This document shows, piece after piece, positions 25,019-33,177 of a stretch of 64,000 bases of DNA (position 1 is its first letter; each line of letters starts with the position of its first letter). Both the position numbers and the translations under genes were made by a program. The notes beneath the pieces are model-generated. The model was not told the DNA's origin, ran no database searches, and saw only the letters and a list, made by a program, of their open reading frames with translations. The stretch comes from Clostridiales bacterium (GTDB lineage Bacteria; Bacillota; Clostridia; Christensenellales; Aristaeellaceae): positions 186,001-250,000 of the forward strand of contig JAIKWZ010000006.1 in assembly GCA_024684375.1 (NCBI GenBank). Direction: 5' to 3'.

Positions 25019-25648
25019 ATGAAGATCTTTCCCGTGACCCATTCTGCCTTCCGCGCATACGGACGCGTGATAAAAGGCTACCGACTGAAAGAGCTTGACA
25101 ATGCCATGCAGGAAACAGAATGTCCCACTGATTCAGTCGTTTACTATCCTTCAATACCCGCGCTGGAACAGCTTAAGCTTTTCAAGTCCCTGTCCGATGA
25201 GGTTTACGGGGGCATGCCCATACAGATCGGTTTCTGCAACGGTTATAACCATACGCTGAACGCTGTCGAGTACCACCGTGATTCCGAGCTCAACTATGCG
25301 GCTACAGACATGATACTGCTTGTGGGTCTGCGTAAGGATATAGAGGACGATTTCAGCTACGACACTTCCAAAATGCAGGCGTTCTACGTCAAAAAAGGTA
25401 CTCTGGTGGAGGTGTTCGCCACGACGCTGCACTATGCACCCATTTCCGCCGACGCCGATTCCACCTTCCGCGTAGCCGTGGTTTTGCCAAAGGGCACTAA
25501 TGAACCGCTCACCCGGACTGTCGCCGGCAAAAACCCTGAATACAAGCTGCTTACGCACATAAACAAATGGCTTATCGCCCATCCCGACAGCGGGCTTGGC
25601 AGCACTGGTGCTTTCGTGGGACTTACCGGGGAAAACATTACTATCTGA
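25019..25648 (+). CDS. DUF4867-like protein, probable cupin fold
   Basis: 209 residues from ATG 25019 (ribosome binding site CGGAGG; the ATG at 24983 lies inside the promoter). 'AVEYHRDSELNYAATDMILLVGL' and 'FATTLHYAPISAD' carry spaced His, Glu and His residues, as in a metal-binding cupin barrel. 'AFYVKKGTLVEVFATTLH' reads like the second barrel strand pair. From memory it resembles DUF4867, often found with sugar genes in Bacillota. No sugar gene is adjacent here; it stands alone between divergent proS and convergent pheT. Function unknown. Confidence 0.7.
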   Translation: MKIFPVTHSAFRAYGRVIKGYRLKELDNAMQETECPTDSVVYYPSIPALEQLKLFKSLSDEVYGGMPIQIGFCNGYNHTLNAVEYHRDSELNYAATDMILLVGLRKDIEDDFSYDTSKMQAFYVKKGTLVEVFATTLHYAPISADADSTFRVAVVLPKGTNEPLTRTVAGKNPEYKLLTHINKWLIAHPDSGLGSTGAFVGLTGENITI

Positions 25649-25671
25649 GGTATTTCCTTTTACTTACAAAA

Positions 25672-25708
25672 GCGCGGATCCGAACTTTTCGGATCCGCGC
25701 AGTTTTTT
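25672..25708. terminator. Intrinsic terminator between convergent genes
   Basis: GCGCGGATCCGAA and TTCGGATCCGCGC form a 13-bp perfect stem around CTT, followed by AGTTTTTT. It ends the DUF4867-like gene and, from the other side, pheT. Confidence 0.9.
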
Positions 25709-25715
25709 GTGTAAG

Positions 25716-28106
25716 CTATCTTAGATTCGCACCGTACTGTTTGGCTGTCTGTGAGAGCACCTTGTCTACCGCCGCGGAGATCTCCGTGTCGGTAAGCGTA
25801 TGGTCCGGGCTTCTGAACGACAGGCTGAATGCAAGCGACTTTTTATTTTGGCCAAGACGCTCGCCCCTGTATACGTCAAAAAGGGTTATCTCCTCCAGCA
25901 GCTTGCCCCCGGCTTTTTCAATGCACTTCATCAGTTCACCGGCAGGCACATCTTCGCCCACCACTAAGGCTAAGTCACGGGAAACTGCGGGGAACTTTGG
26001 CAGCGGCTTGACCGCCCCTACTTCAAGTTTGCAGCTCTTCAGAGCTACCATATCTATCTCTGCAATATATGCTTTTCCCGACAGCTCGAACTTTTGAGCG
26101 ATCACAGGATGGATCTCGCCCATCTGACCGAGCAATACGTTTCCACCCCTCAGTGTCAGCTCTGCCTTGCGTCCGGGATGGTAATACCCGTCTCCGCCCG
26201 CTTTCACGTCGGGAGTGAGACCGTATCTGGCCAGCATGCAAATGACGGTCTGCTTAAGGGTGTAAAAGTCCTCCTTATCGCCGTACATGCCGATTATAAG
26301 GCTCTGCCTTTCCTCGGGAAGCTCGCCTTCTCCTTTGGGGAGGAACACCGGAGAGACCTCCATCAGCCTCGCCGCAGCGTTGCCTCTGTTCATGTTGAGA
26401 GCCAACGCGTTCAGCATACTGGGCACGAGCGTCGTGCGCATGACTGAGGTGTCCTCTCCCAGAGGATTACGGATCTTCAGCAAATTAAGTCTGTTATCGT
26501 CTGCGTTCAAGTCCAGCTTGTCTATCCAAGAAGGAGAGATAAATGAAAAACTCTGCGCTTCATAGTAACCCATTCCGACAAGACACTTTTTTACATCCGT
26601 TGCAAAGGATTGCTTTTCGTTCCGGAACCCCGGCATGGTCACTCCGGTCATGAGCGTAGACGCGATATGCTCATAGCCGTACATGCGCAGCACCTCTTCG
26701 CTGAGGTCCGCCTCTCCTTCTATATCCTGGCGGTACACGGGCGGGCGGCAGGTGAGCATGTCGCCGTCTGTTTCAGTATCGATATTGAGGTTAAGGAGTA
26801 TGTCCTCCATCGCCTCCGTGGGTACGTCGACGCCTATACGGCTGCGTATCCTGTCAGCGCTGGCGGTGATCACTTTCTCGGGTAAGGGAGCAGGATAATT
26901 GTCGAAGGCTTCAGGCACGATCTCTCCGCAGCCCAGCATCTCTACCAGCATGCACGCCCTGTTCAGCGCTTCCATGCAGGTGGCCGCGCAGACGCCTTTT
27001 TCAAAACGCCCGGATGATTCCGTGCGTATGCCAAGCGTTCTGGCGGTCACGCGGTTATTTCCTCTTTCGAAAGCGGCGCACTCGAACAGGACGCTGGCTG
27101 TATCTGACACTATCTCGCTTTCCTCGCCGCCCATTATGCCCGCAAGCCCGGTCGCCTTTGCTTCGTCTGCAATGACAAGCATTTCCTGAGTTAGCTTATG
27201 CTCTTTGCCATCCAGAGTCTTAAGCACTTCTCCGTCATGGGCTTTTCTTACGATTATGGTCTGCCCCTGGACTTTGCTCAGGTCAAACGCGTGCATTGGA
27301 TGCCCAGTTTCAAGCATGACGAAGTTGGTTATATCCACGATGTTATTGATAGAACGCACACCAGCGCCGTACAGGTATTCCTTCATCCATTTGGGAGACG
27401 GCCCGATTTTGACGTTGGTTATGACTCTAGCGCAGTAACGGGGGCAGTTTTCGGTGTCCTCTACACGGACTTTTGCATAGTCCGAGAACTTGCCTTTACC
27501 GTTTTCGGTGAAGCTGATCTCAGGCATCACGAAGTGTTCGTTCAGCACAGCCGCGCTCTCTCTGGCGATCCCCCATACGCTCAGGCAGTCAGGACGGTTG
27601 GCGAGTATCTCATATTCTATGACGTCGTCGCCCAGGCCGAAAACGTCTTGTACAGGGGTGCCCGGAGCGAAATCTTCGTTAAGCAGAATGATACCCTCAT
27701 TGCCGCAGTGTGGATAGACATAATCAGGCACATCCAGTTCCGGACCGGAGCACAGCATCCCGCAGCTTTCTACGCCCCTGATCTTGCCTTTTTTGATAGT
27801 CACTCCTCCGGGCAGCTGGGCGCCCTCAAGCGCGCAGCATACAAGTTTGCCGGCAGACACGTTCGGAGCTCCGCACACGATCTGTAGCGGTTGTGAGGCG
27901 CCCACATCCACGCTGCACACATGAAGGTGATCGCTGTCGGGATGCATTTCGCAGGTCAGCACTTTGCCCACCACGACGTTTGTGAATGAGCAGGTATTTT
28001 CCCAACCCTCCACAGCCGTGCCGGTCATTATCATGCGGCGCGCGTATTCTTCAGGGGTAAGGTCGATCTTTGTATATTCGTTGAGCCATCTCATAGGTAT
28101 TTTCAT
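25716..28106 (-). CDS. pheT: Phenylalanyl-tRNA synthetase beta chain
   Basis: 796 residues, the usual bacterial length. The N-terminal tRNA-binding domain ('VVVGKVLTCEMHPDSDHLHVCSVDVG') lies near 44-70. The B3/B4 editing region, the B5 domain ('RIRSRIGVDVPTEAMEDILLNL') and the inactive synthetase-like core follow. A C-terminal ferredoxin-like anticodon domain ends with 'LAFSLSFRSPDHTLTDTEISAAVDKV'. It lies 13 bp downstream of pheS, and both depend on the Phe T-box leader. The product forms an alpha2-beta2 enzyme with PheS. Confidence 0.96.
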   Translation of the reverse strand: MKIPMRWLNEYTKIDLTPEEYARRMIMTGTAVEGWENTCSFTNVVVGKVLTCEMHPDSDHLHVCSVDVGASQPLQIVCGAPNVSAGKLVCCALEGAQLPGGVTIKKGKIRGVESCGMLCSGPELDVPDYVYPHCGNEGIILLNEDFAPGTPVQDVFGLGDDVIEYEILANRPDCLSVWGIARESAAVLNEHFVMPEISFTENGKGKFSDYAKVRVEDTENCPRYCARVITNVKIGPSPKWMKEYLYGAGVRSINNIVDITNFVMLETGHPMHAFDLSKVQGQTIIVRKAHDGEVLKTLDGKEHKLTQEMLVIADEAKATGLAGIMGGEESEIVSDTASVLFECAAFERGNNRVTARTLGIRTESSGRFEKGVCAATCMEALNRACMLVEMLGCGEIVPEAFDNYPAPLPEKVITASADRIRSRIGVDVPTEAMEDILLNLNIDTETDGDMLTCRPPVYRQDIEGEADLSEEVLRMYGYEHIASTLMTGVTMPGFRNEKQSFATDVKKCLVGMGYYEAQSFSFISPSWIDKLDLNADDNRLNLLKIRNPLGEDTSVMRTTLVPSMLNALALNMNRGNAAARLMEVSPVFLPKGEGELPEERQSLIIGMYGDKEDFYTLKQTVICMLARYGLTPDVKAGGDGYYHPGRKAELTLRGGNVLLGQMGEIHPVIAQKFELSGKAYIAEIDMVALKSCKLEVGAVKPLPKFPAVSRDLALVVGEDVPAGELMKCIEKAGGKLLEEITLFDVYRGERLGQNKKSLAFSLSFRSPDHTLTDTEISAAVDKVLSQTAKQYGANLR

Positions 28107-28119
28107 CGCTGTGTCCTCC

Positions 28120-29145
28120 TTATCCCCTGAACTGCTTCAGGAAGCGGATATCATTCTCGTAGAGGTAACGCATATCGGGCACGTTGTATTTGAGGTTCGA
28201 CAGCCGCTCGACTCCCATGCCGAAAGCGAATCCGGAGTATTTCGTGCTGTCTATTCCGCACATTTCAAGCACCTTCGGGTTGACCATGCCGCTGCCAAGC
28301 ACCTCTATCCAGCCTGTGCCCTTGCATACGCGGCAGCCCTTGCCCCGGCACGCCGCGCAGGTCAGATCGACCTCTGCGCTGGGCTCGGTGAACGGGAAGA
28401 AGGAGGGACGGAAGCGTGTAGTGACACCCTCGCCGTACAAACGTGTAGCAAATGTGTCCAATGTGCCCTTAAGGTCTGCCATGGTGATGTTTTCGTCTAT
28501 CACAAGGCCTTCCAGCTGGTGGAACACAGGTGAATGGGTGGCGTCAGCCTCGTCAGCTCTGTACACACGGCCAAAACTCACGATGCGGATCGGAGGCTTT
28601 CTGGTAGTCATTATCCTGGCCTGGACCGGAGAAGTGTGCGTGCGCAGCACTATGTTGTCGTCCACGTAGAATGTGTCCTGCGCGTCCCTTGCCGGATGGT
28701 TTTTGGGTATGTTCATGAGTTCGAAGTTATAGTGGTCGAACTCGACCTCAGGCCCTTCAACTGCCTCAAAACCCATGCCGGTGAATATGTCGAACAGCTT
28801 TTCCAGTACAAGGCTCATGGGATGAAGACTGCCTTCTGATCTGGCCTGTACCGGCAAGGTCACGTCCAGCTTTTCGTCCTCCAATCGTTTTTCCAGCTCC
28901 AGTTTGCTGATGCGGTCCTGGGATTCGGCGATCGCCTGCTCAATGTTTTCTCTGGCTTCGTTCACCCACTGCCCGATCTGCGGGCGCAATTCGGCAGCGA
29001 CTTGCCCCATGGAACGGAGTATGCCTGTAAGTTCACCCTTCTTCCCCAGCACTTTTACTCGCAAGTCGTCCAGGGAGCGCAGATCCGTTATGCTCCTAAG
29101 CTGTTCCAGCGTTCTTTGGCTGATTTCTGCGATTTTTTCCTTCAT
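28120..29145 (-). CDS. pheS: Phenylalanyl-tRNA synthetase alpha chain
   Basis: 341 residues. An N-terminal coiled coil (about 1-85) binds tRNA. The class II core shows 'GFEAVEGPEVEFDHYNFELMNIPKNHPARDAQDTFYV' (motif 1 region), 'TSPVQARIM', 'GRVYRADEADATHSPVFHQLEG' (motif 2) and 'FGMGVERLSNLKYNVPDMR' (motif 3). A Cys-rich knuckle, 'CAACRGKGCRVCKGTGW', near residues 265-281 may bind zinc. It is an insertion seen in several Clostridia but not in the E. coli enzyme. The start ATG 29145 follows the T-box leader. Confidence 0.95.
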   Translation of the reverse strand: MKEKIAEISQRTLEQLRSITDLRSLDDLRVKVLGKKGELTGILRSMGQVAAELRPQIGQWVNEARENIEQAIAESQDRISKLELEKRLEDEKLDVTLPVQARSEGSLHPMSLVLEKLFDIFTGMGFEAVEGPEVEFDHYNFELMNIPKNHPARDAQDTFYVDDNIVLRTHTSPVQARIMTTRKPPIRIVSFGRVYRADEADATHSPVFHQLEGLVIDENITMADLKGTLDTFATRLYGEGVTTRFRPSFFPFTEPSAEVDLTCAACRGKGCRVCKGTGWIEVLGSGMVNPKVLEMCGIDSTKYSGFAFGMGVERLSNLKYNVPDMRYLYENDIRFLKQFRG

Positions 29146-29172
29146 TACTGTTACGTCCTTCCTTTGTTTTGC

Positions 29173-29206
29173 AAAAAAGAAGCGCTCCTGCCTCGGCAGG
29201 GGCGTG
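29173..29206 (-). terminator. T-box terminator
   Basis: Read leftward, ACGCCCCTGCC pairs with GGCAGGAGCGC around GAG with one mismatch, followed by TTCTTTTTT. It is the off-state hairpin of the pheST T-box. Confidence 0.88.
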
Positions 29207-29405
29207 TTTGCGCGGTACCACCCTGTTTCCCGTTCGGATTCCCAAACGGCTCAGACCCTTAACGCGGGAAACGTCTCAGCCTACGCAGCCGGAAACGGCC
29301 TTCAGCGGAGATGCTCCGGGGTGAAAGCGGATGCTCCTGCGCAGCGCGGGCTCCCAGCCCATGACCCACGTTCTCTGTGTGCGCTTTACGGAGCTCCGCG
29401 CCCCT
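29173..29405 (-). promoter_or_regulatory. T-box leader controlling pheST (specifier UUC)
   Basis: Read leftward, the leader contains the T-box core AGGGTGGTACCGCG at 29224-29211, which binds the tRNA acceptor end. A stem I base is formed by GCGGAG (near 29400) and CTCCGC (near 29310). The specifier side reads CGCTTTCACC, giving a UUC (Phe) codon at 29325-29323 followed by the usual purine. A terminator comes next. Uncharged tRNA-Phe should allow read-through into pheS. A possible -10, TAAACT, at 29425-29420 overlaps the stop codon of the upstream gene. Confidence 0.92.
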
Positions 29406-29422
29406 TCATGGCAGCAAGCAGT

Positions 29423-30172
29423 TTATTCCTCGTCCTCTCCGGCTATCTCAAGGTAGCGTTCAAAGACCTTTTCAAGTTCGTCCTCGTCTTCGATGGAAGC
29501 ATACACGTCGTTGCCATCAGCGTCCGTGTCTATGCGCAGCACCACCGCCTCATCCTGGGCGATGTCCTCCATCTCTTCAGCGGGAGCCAGCACTACGTAG
29601 GAATTGCCCTCATAGTCCAGCGTCATAAGGTGCACGAAGCGGCACTCGTTGTCATTTTCGTCCAGCAGGACTACCACATCGTCCTGTTCCATGTTCAGAT
29701 CTTCCATTATCCTGAAAACCTCCGAGTCAATGGAGAATGTCGTCTTGCGTTTCGCTTCAAGGTTTGCCCTATCGAGATATGCCTGCAATATATAGGTCGC
29801 TGCCAGCTTGTCTATCACGCTTTTGCGGTCTTCCCGACGCATTCCTGACTCGACCAGCAGCTTTTCTGCGCTTACCGAAGTAAGCCTCTCGTCAAACAGC
29901 TCCACTTTCAGGCCTCTGAGCTCAAGTTCGCCGCAGAATCGCCTGACCTGGGACGCCTGGTGCCCTTCCTGGCCGTTAAGGAGCCTTGGAAGGCCCGCGA
30001 CCACACGGTTGGTTTCGTAAGCGCTGCAAAGCTCAACGACCCTGGCGACGTCCCGCTCGATACCTTTGGTAAAAATGGTCTCGACACCTTGAGCTGTCAG
30101 TCCCAACGGGTCGCTCACCGCCACGCCGATGCGTTTTTCACCAACGTCCAGTCCCAGAATGCGGGAGATCAT
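29423..30172 (-). CDS. RuvX/YqgF Holliday-junction resolvase-like protein fused to DUF1292
   Basis: 249 residues. Residues 1 to about 140 are RuvX (YqgF, YrrK): '[20 protein letters not shown]' with the first catalytic Asp, '[14 protein letters not shown]' with the Glu, and '[13 protein letters not shown]' with the last Asp. RuvX acts in 16S rRNA 5' processing and has an RNase H-like fold. Residues from about 160 are acidic and match DUF1292 (YrzB), including '[26 protein letters not shown]'. In Bacillus these are separate neighbouring genes after yrzL (ireB). Here the order is kept but the last two are one chain. It overlaps ireB by 4 nt. Confidence 0.88.
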   Translation of the reverse strand: MISRILGLDVGEKRIGVAVSDPLGLTAQGVETIFTKGIERDVARVVELCSAYETNRVVAGLPRLLNGQEGHQASQVRRFCGELELRGLKVELFDERLTSVSAEKLLVESGMRREDRKSVIDKLAATYILQAYLDRANLEAKRKTTFSIDSEVFRIMEDLNMEQDDVVVLLDENDNECRFVHLMTLDYEGNSYVVLAPAEEMEDIAQDEAVVLRIDTDADGNDVYASIEDEDELEKVFERYLEIAGEDEE

Positions 30173-30408
30173 TTCCCGCGTTTCTCAAGCGTTTCAACGT
30201 AGACCCGCACGAGTTCCTCAACCAGTTCGTCTCGCTCGACCCTTCGGATAAGCGATCGCGCGGAATTGTGGTTGGTGATATATGTGGGATCTCCGCTTAC
30301 GATATACCCGACCAACTGCATAATAGGGTCGTGGCCTTTGGCCTTAAGGGCTGAATAGACGTATCTTAAGACTTCGCCCGCGTCCTTAAGCCCGTCCATG
30401 TCATTCAT
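30169..30408 (-). CDS. ireB: IreB family regulatory phosphoprotein (YrzL, UPF0297)
   Basis: 79 residues from ATG 30408 (GGGGAGG 7 nt upstream; an in-frame GTG at 30414 is less likely). '[60 protein letters not shown]' is the highly conserved IreB signature. In Enterococcus IreB is phosphorylated by the Ser/Thr kinase IreK and tunes cell-wall stress responses. The conserved locus order with RuvX supports the call. The usual alaS neighbour is absent. Confidence 0.93.
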   Translation of the reverse strand: MNDMDGLKDAGEVLRYVYSALKAKGHDPIMQLVGYIVSGDPTYITNHNSARSLIRRVERDELVEELVRVYVETLEKRGK

Positions 30409-30435
30409 CCGCACACCTCCCCTATATTCTTTATT

Positions 30436-30464
30436 AGTTTAACACATTATGTGAATAAAGTCCA
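30436..30464 (-). promoter_or_regulatory. ireB promoter
   Basis: Read leftward, TGGACT, a 17-bp spacer and TAAACT, 27 bp before the ireB ATG. Confidence 0.55.
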
Positions 30465-30475
30465 TACCAGATGAG

Positions 30476-31279
30476 TCAATACAGCTTGCCAAGTAAAAAA
30501 TTAACAAAGCGCGCCGGAAGGATCCGGTTAAGAAACAGCAGCAGGCCGTATTTGGGGCCTATGCTTTTGAGAGGCGGAGGATTTCGGCGTGTGGATGCTT
30601 TTACCACCTGCCTGGCGGCATATTCTGCGCTCATGCCGTTTATTTCATCCTTCTCCATTACCGCGACGCTCTTGGCGATGTGGCCTTTATAGATGTCGTC
30701 TCCCCGGGTCTGCTTTTGCCTGCTTCCCGTAAAACCTGTTTTTATATCCCCGGGCAAAAGCACCGTGACATCGATCCCAAACGGCCTGACTTCGTTCCTG
30801 AGCGCCAGCGCATAGGCAGCAAGCGCCGCCTTGCTTGCCGAATACCAGGCCTGAAACGGGATCGGGAACACGGCCGCTGCCGAAGATATGAAAACTATCC
30901 TGCCCCCGCCCTCCCTCAAGTACTTGAGACAGGCACGCGTAACGTTGTCCGCGCCCAGCAGGTTTACACGCATCAGACGTTCGGATTCCTCGGCCTGTGT
31001 GAACTCGACGCTGCCGCTTATGCCGAAGCCCGCGTTATTGATAAGCAGGTCTATATGCCCTGTTCTGGAGTAGATAAGGTTGACAGCAGTCATCACCCTG
31101 TTTTCGTCCGATATGTCGCAGGGGATATGGTTGACCCCTTCGGGACAGCGTTCACGTCTGGAAAGATCCCAGACCTCCATATCCATCTCCTTGAGCAGTT
31201 TCGCGGTCTCGTAGCCTATACCGCTCCCGGCACCTGTAACAATGGCAACCAGCCTGTCGCTTGGCATTTTCATCACCAT
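30476..31279 (-). CDS. SDR family oxidoreductase
   Basis: 267 residues. The Rossmann motif TGAGSGIG is near residue 15, 'LLINNAGFGISG' near 86, the catalytic Ser in 'IVFISSAAAVFPIPF', and 'YSASKAAL' with the Tyr and Lys. This is a classical short-chain dehydrogenase/reductase. The acidic and loop features around 'DLSRRERCPEG' (Arg after the second strand) suggest NADP. The C-terminal hydrophobic region (LLLFLNRILPARFVNFLLG) could attach to a membrane, as in 17-beta-HSD-like reductases. Several in-frame starts (31279, 31273, 31267) are possible. Substrate unknown. Confidence 0.85.
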   Translation of the reverse strand: MVMKMPSDRLVAIVTGAGSGIGYETAKLLKEMDMEVWDLSRRERCPEGVNHIPCDISDENRVMTAVNLIYSRTGHIDLLINNAGFGISGSVEFTQAEESERLMRVNLLGADNVTRACLKYLREGGGRIVFISSAAAVFPIPFQAWYSASKAALAAYALALRNEVRPFGIDVTVLLPGDIKTGFTGSRQKQTRGDDIYKGHIAKSVAVMEKDEINGMSAEYAARQVVKASTRRNPPPLKSIGPKYGLLLFLNRILPARFVNFLLGKLY

Positions 31280-31297
31280 CCGTCAAAACTTGTCTTT

Positions 31298-31326
31298 ATT
31301 TTACAATAACGGCTCCACCGTGTCAA
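31298..31326 (-). promoter_or_regulatory. SDR gene promoter
   Basis: Read leftward, perfect TTGACA, a 17-bp spacer and TAAAAT, about 19-30 bp before the candidate starts. Confidence 0.8.
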
Positions 31327-31361
31327 ACTATTAACGGAAAAAATGTTTGACTGCTGCGTTA

Positions 31362-31390
31362 TTTACAGGCCGACAGCTTTGTGATATAAT
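31362..31390 (+). promoter_or_regulatory. Promoter of the NlpC-like gene, start codon at the predicted +1
   Basis: TTTACA, a 17-bp spacer and a perfect TATAAT ending at 31390. The ATG is at 31397, 6 nt later, where transcription should begin. No ribosome binding site lies between. Confidence 0.75.
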
Positions 31391-31396
31391 AAACTT

Positions 31397-32263
31397 ATGA
31401 AGCGTGTACTATGCCTGCTCCTGACGCTGGTGAGCTTGTTTGCTTTCACTGCAGCCCAAGCTACCGCTACCGTTATGCCCTATTGGGTCAAACAAGCCCT
31501 CACTCTTCCCGGGGGTGTTGAACTGGTGGAATCAGGAGCGTTTGACGGGGTAGAAGCTCAGTACCTTGTCATTCCTCAAAATATAGAAAAGATCTGCGCC
31601 GGAGCTTTTCCCGGAACCACTTATCCGCAAAAGATCGCGGTCTGCAGCTCCATAGTCATTCTGGAAGATCTCTGCTTCGGCACAGGCGGTGGGACCAGAG
31701 AGATCTGGGGGTATGCCGGTTCGACCGCCCAGACCTACGCTTCCAGATTTGATTTTGTGTTCCGAAAACTCGACAGCATTGACGTGCTGCTCAGCGAAAT
31801 AAACGCCCAGGTCACTAAAAGGCCAAGAGTCGCTTACGTGCATGGAAAAACTGACTGCGTCGGTTTTGTCAGGACTTGCTACTCAAGAGCCCTGTCCATC
31901 AACCTTCCTGACAGATGTGAGCGAATGTATAAACTGAACGTTTACAGTCCGTCACTGCATCCCGTTAAGATCACAAGTTATACCGCGCTGCAGCCCGGTG
32001 ATATTATATGCTGGACCAATGACAGCTACAGAGAAGCCCATCAAGCCAATCCAACCGCCAATCCGCTTGTTTGCACTCATGTAGGCATATATATCGGTAG
32101 CGGCGTACCGGAGCGTGACGGCTACAGAAAATACTATTCCACCGGCGTGTTTGCGGAATCGTCCCAGGGCTTCGGCTACTACAGATTCAACATAATCCCA
32201 TTCAACAACCCCTCAGACTATTATCGCCGCAATTTCCTGTGCGCGTGGCGCATACTGTCATAG
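31397..32263 (+). CDS. Secreted NlpC/P60-like hydrolase with BspA-type repeat region
   Basis: 288 residues with a signal peptide ending near AQA (residue 22). Residues 35-115 resemble one or two BspA-type leucine-rich repeats ('VELVESGAFDGVEAQYLVIPQNIEKICAGAF', 'AGSTAQTYASRFDFVF'), a surface-adhesion module. The C-terminal half looks like an NlpC/P60-type Cys peptidase: C154 in 'KTDCVGFVRTCY' and H228 in 'CTHVGIYIG', with 'LQPGDIICW' before it. Such enzymes cut peptidoglycan stems. The start codon lies at the predicted transcription start, so the mRNA may be leaderless. metA follows 8 bp after the stop. Confidence 0.78.
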   Translation: MKRVLCLLLTLVSLFAFTAAQATATVMPYWVKQALTLPGGVELVESGAFDGVEAQYLVIPQNIEKICAGAFPGTTYPQKIAVCSSIVILEDLCFGTGGGTREIWGYAGSTAQTYASRFDFVFRKLDSIDVLLSEINAQVTKRPRVAYVHGKTDCVGFVRTCYSRALSINLPDRCERMYKLNVYSPSLHPVKITSYTALQPGDIICWTNDSYREAHQANPTANPLVCTHVGIYIGSGVPERDGYRKYYSTGVFAESSQGFGYYRFNIIPFNNPSDYYRRNFLCAWRILS

Positions 32264-32271
32264 GAGATACA

Positions 32272-33177
32272 ATGCCGCTGATCCTTCCCGAAGCACTGCC
32301 TGCCAGGCACATACTGGAAGCCGAAGGCATCTTCTGCGCAGAAAAAAACATGTTTTCACAAGCATGCCCCCGCATAAGCGTGGGTATACTTAATCTTATG
32401 CCCACGAAAGAGGCAACCGAGGCTCAGCTGCTGAGACTTTTGTCAGCTTCCGCTCTGCCGGTCGAGGTCACATTCCTTAAAATGGGTTCTCACGTCACCA
32501 AGAACGCCTCCGCCGAGCATATGTCCCGTTTTTATGTCACTCTTGAGCAGGCGCTCAGTTCAGGCAAGCATTTTGACGGCATGGTCATTACCGGCGCCCC
32601 GGTGGAAAAGCTGGATTACCCGCAGGTTGATTACTGGAACGAGCTCAAGGAATTTATCTTCTGGTCAAATCTGCATGCCCGCTCAACGTTTTACATCTGC
32701 TGGGCAGCGCTGGCAGGCCTTTTCGTCAACCACGGCATTGAAAAAGTCGTGCTCAGCAACAAGATCGTAGGCCTGTTCCCCCATGAGACTTTCATCAAGT
32801 CCAGCCCTCTGACGATCAGCTTTGACGATCGCTTCATAGCCCCCCATTCCCGCTTCGGGACCGTTCGGGAAGAAGACCTGCTCGCCGCGCCCGGGTTTGA
32901 CATACTGGCAGGCAGCGACAGGGCCGGCAGTCTGTTGATAGCAACAAAAGAGTGCAGGCAGGTCTACGTCACAGGGCACATGGAGTATGACCTCGATACT
33001 CTGAAAAACGAATATATCAGGGATCTGAAGAAGGGAATTAACGATACCTTCCCAATAGACTATTTTCCCGACAACGACCCTGACAATCCCCCGCGTCTTA
33101 TTTGGCGCTCCCACGCAAGCCTGCTTTGGCGCAACTGGTTGGACAGGGTGATAGCACCATCGGTAGTAAAAAAATGA
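32272..33177 (+). CDS. metA: Homoserine O-acyltransferase MetA (probably acetyl-specific)
   Basis: Activates homoserine for methionine synthesis. The start is ATG 32272 (MPLILPEALPAR), with AGGAGATACA upstream; the longer frame to 32239 lies inside the upstream gene. The 301-residue sequence matches MetA: 'RISVGILNLMPTKEATEAQLLRLL', 'FYVTLEQ', catalytic Cys in 'FYICWAALAGL' near 143, and His in 'YVTGHMEYDLDTL'. In 'ITGAPVEKLDY' a Glu (112 by my count) aligns with Bacillus cereus Glu111, which favours acetyl-CoA; E. coli has Gly there and uses succinyl-CoA. The gene sits between two cell-envelope genes and overlaps the next by 4 nt. Confidence 0.9.
   Translation: MPLILPEALPARHILEAEGIFCAEKNMFSQACPRISVGILNLMPTKEATEAQLLRLLSASALPVEVTFLKMGSHVTKNASAEHMSRFYVTLEQALSSGKHFDGMVITGAPVEKLDYPQVDYWNELKEFIFWSNLHARSTFYICWAALAGLFVNHGIEKVVLSNKIVGLFPHETFIKSSPLTISFDDRFIAPHSRFGTVREEDLLAAPGFDILAGSDRAGSLLIATKECRQVYVTGHMEYDLDTLKNEYIRDLKKGINDTFPIDYFPDNDPDNPPRLIWRSHASLLWRNWLDRVIAPSVVKK

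Noticed and set aside
28904-29848. 314-residue frame across the T-box and ruvX
   Set aside because: Runs through the T-box leader and opposite two well-identified genes; no family features.
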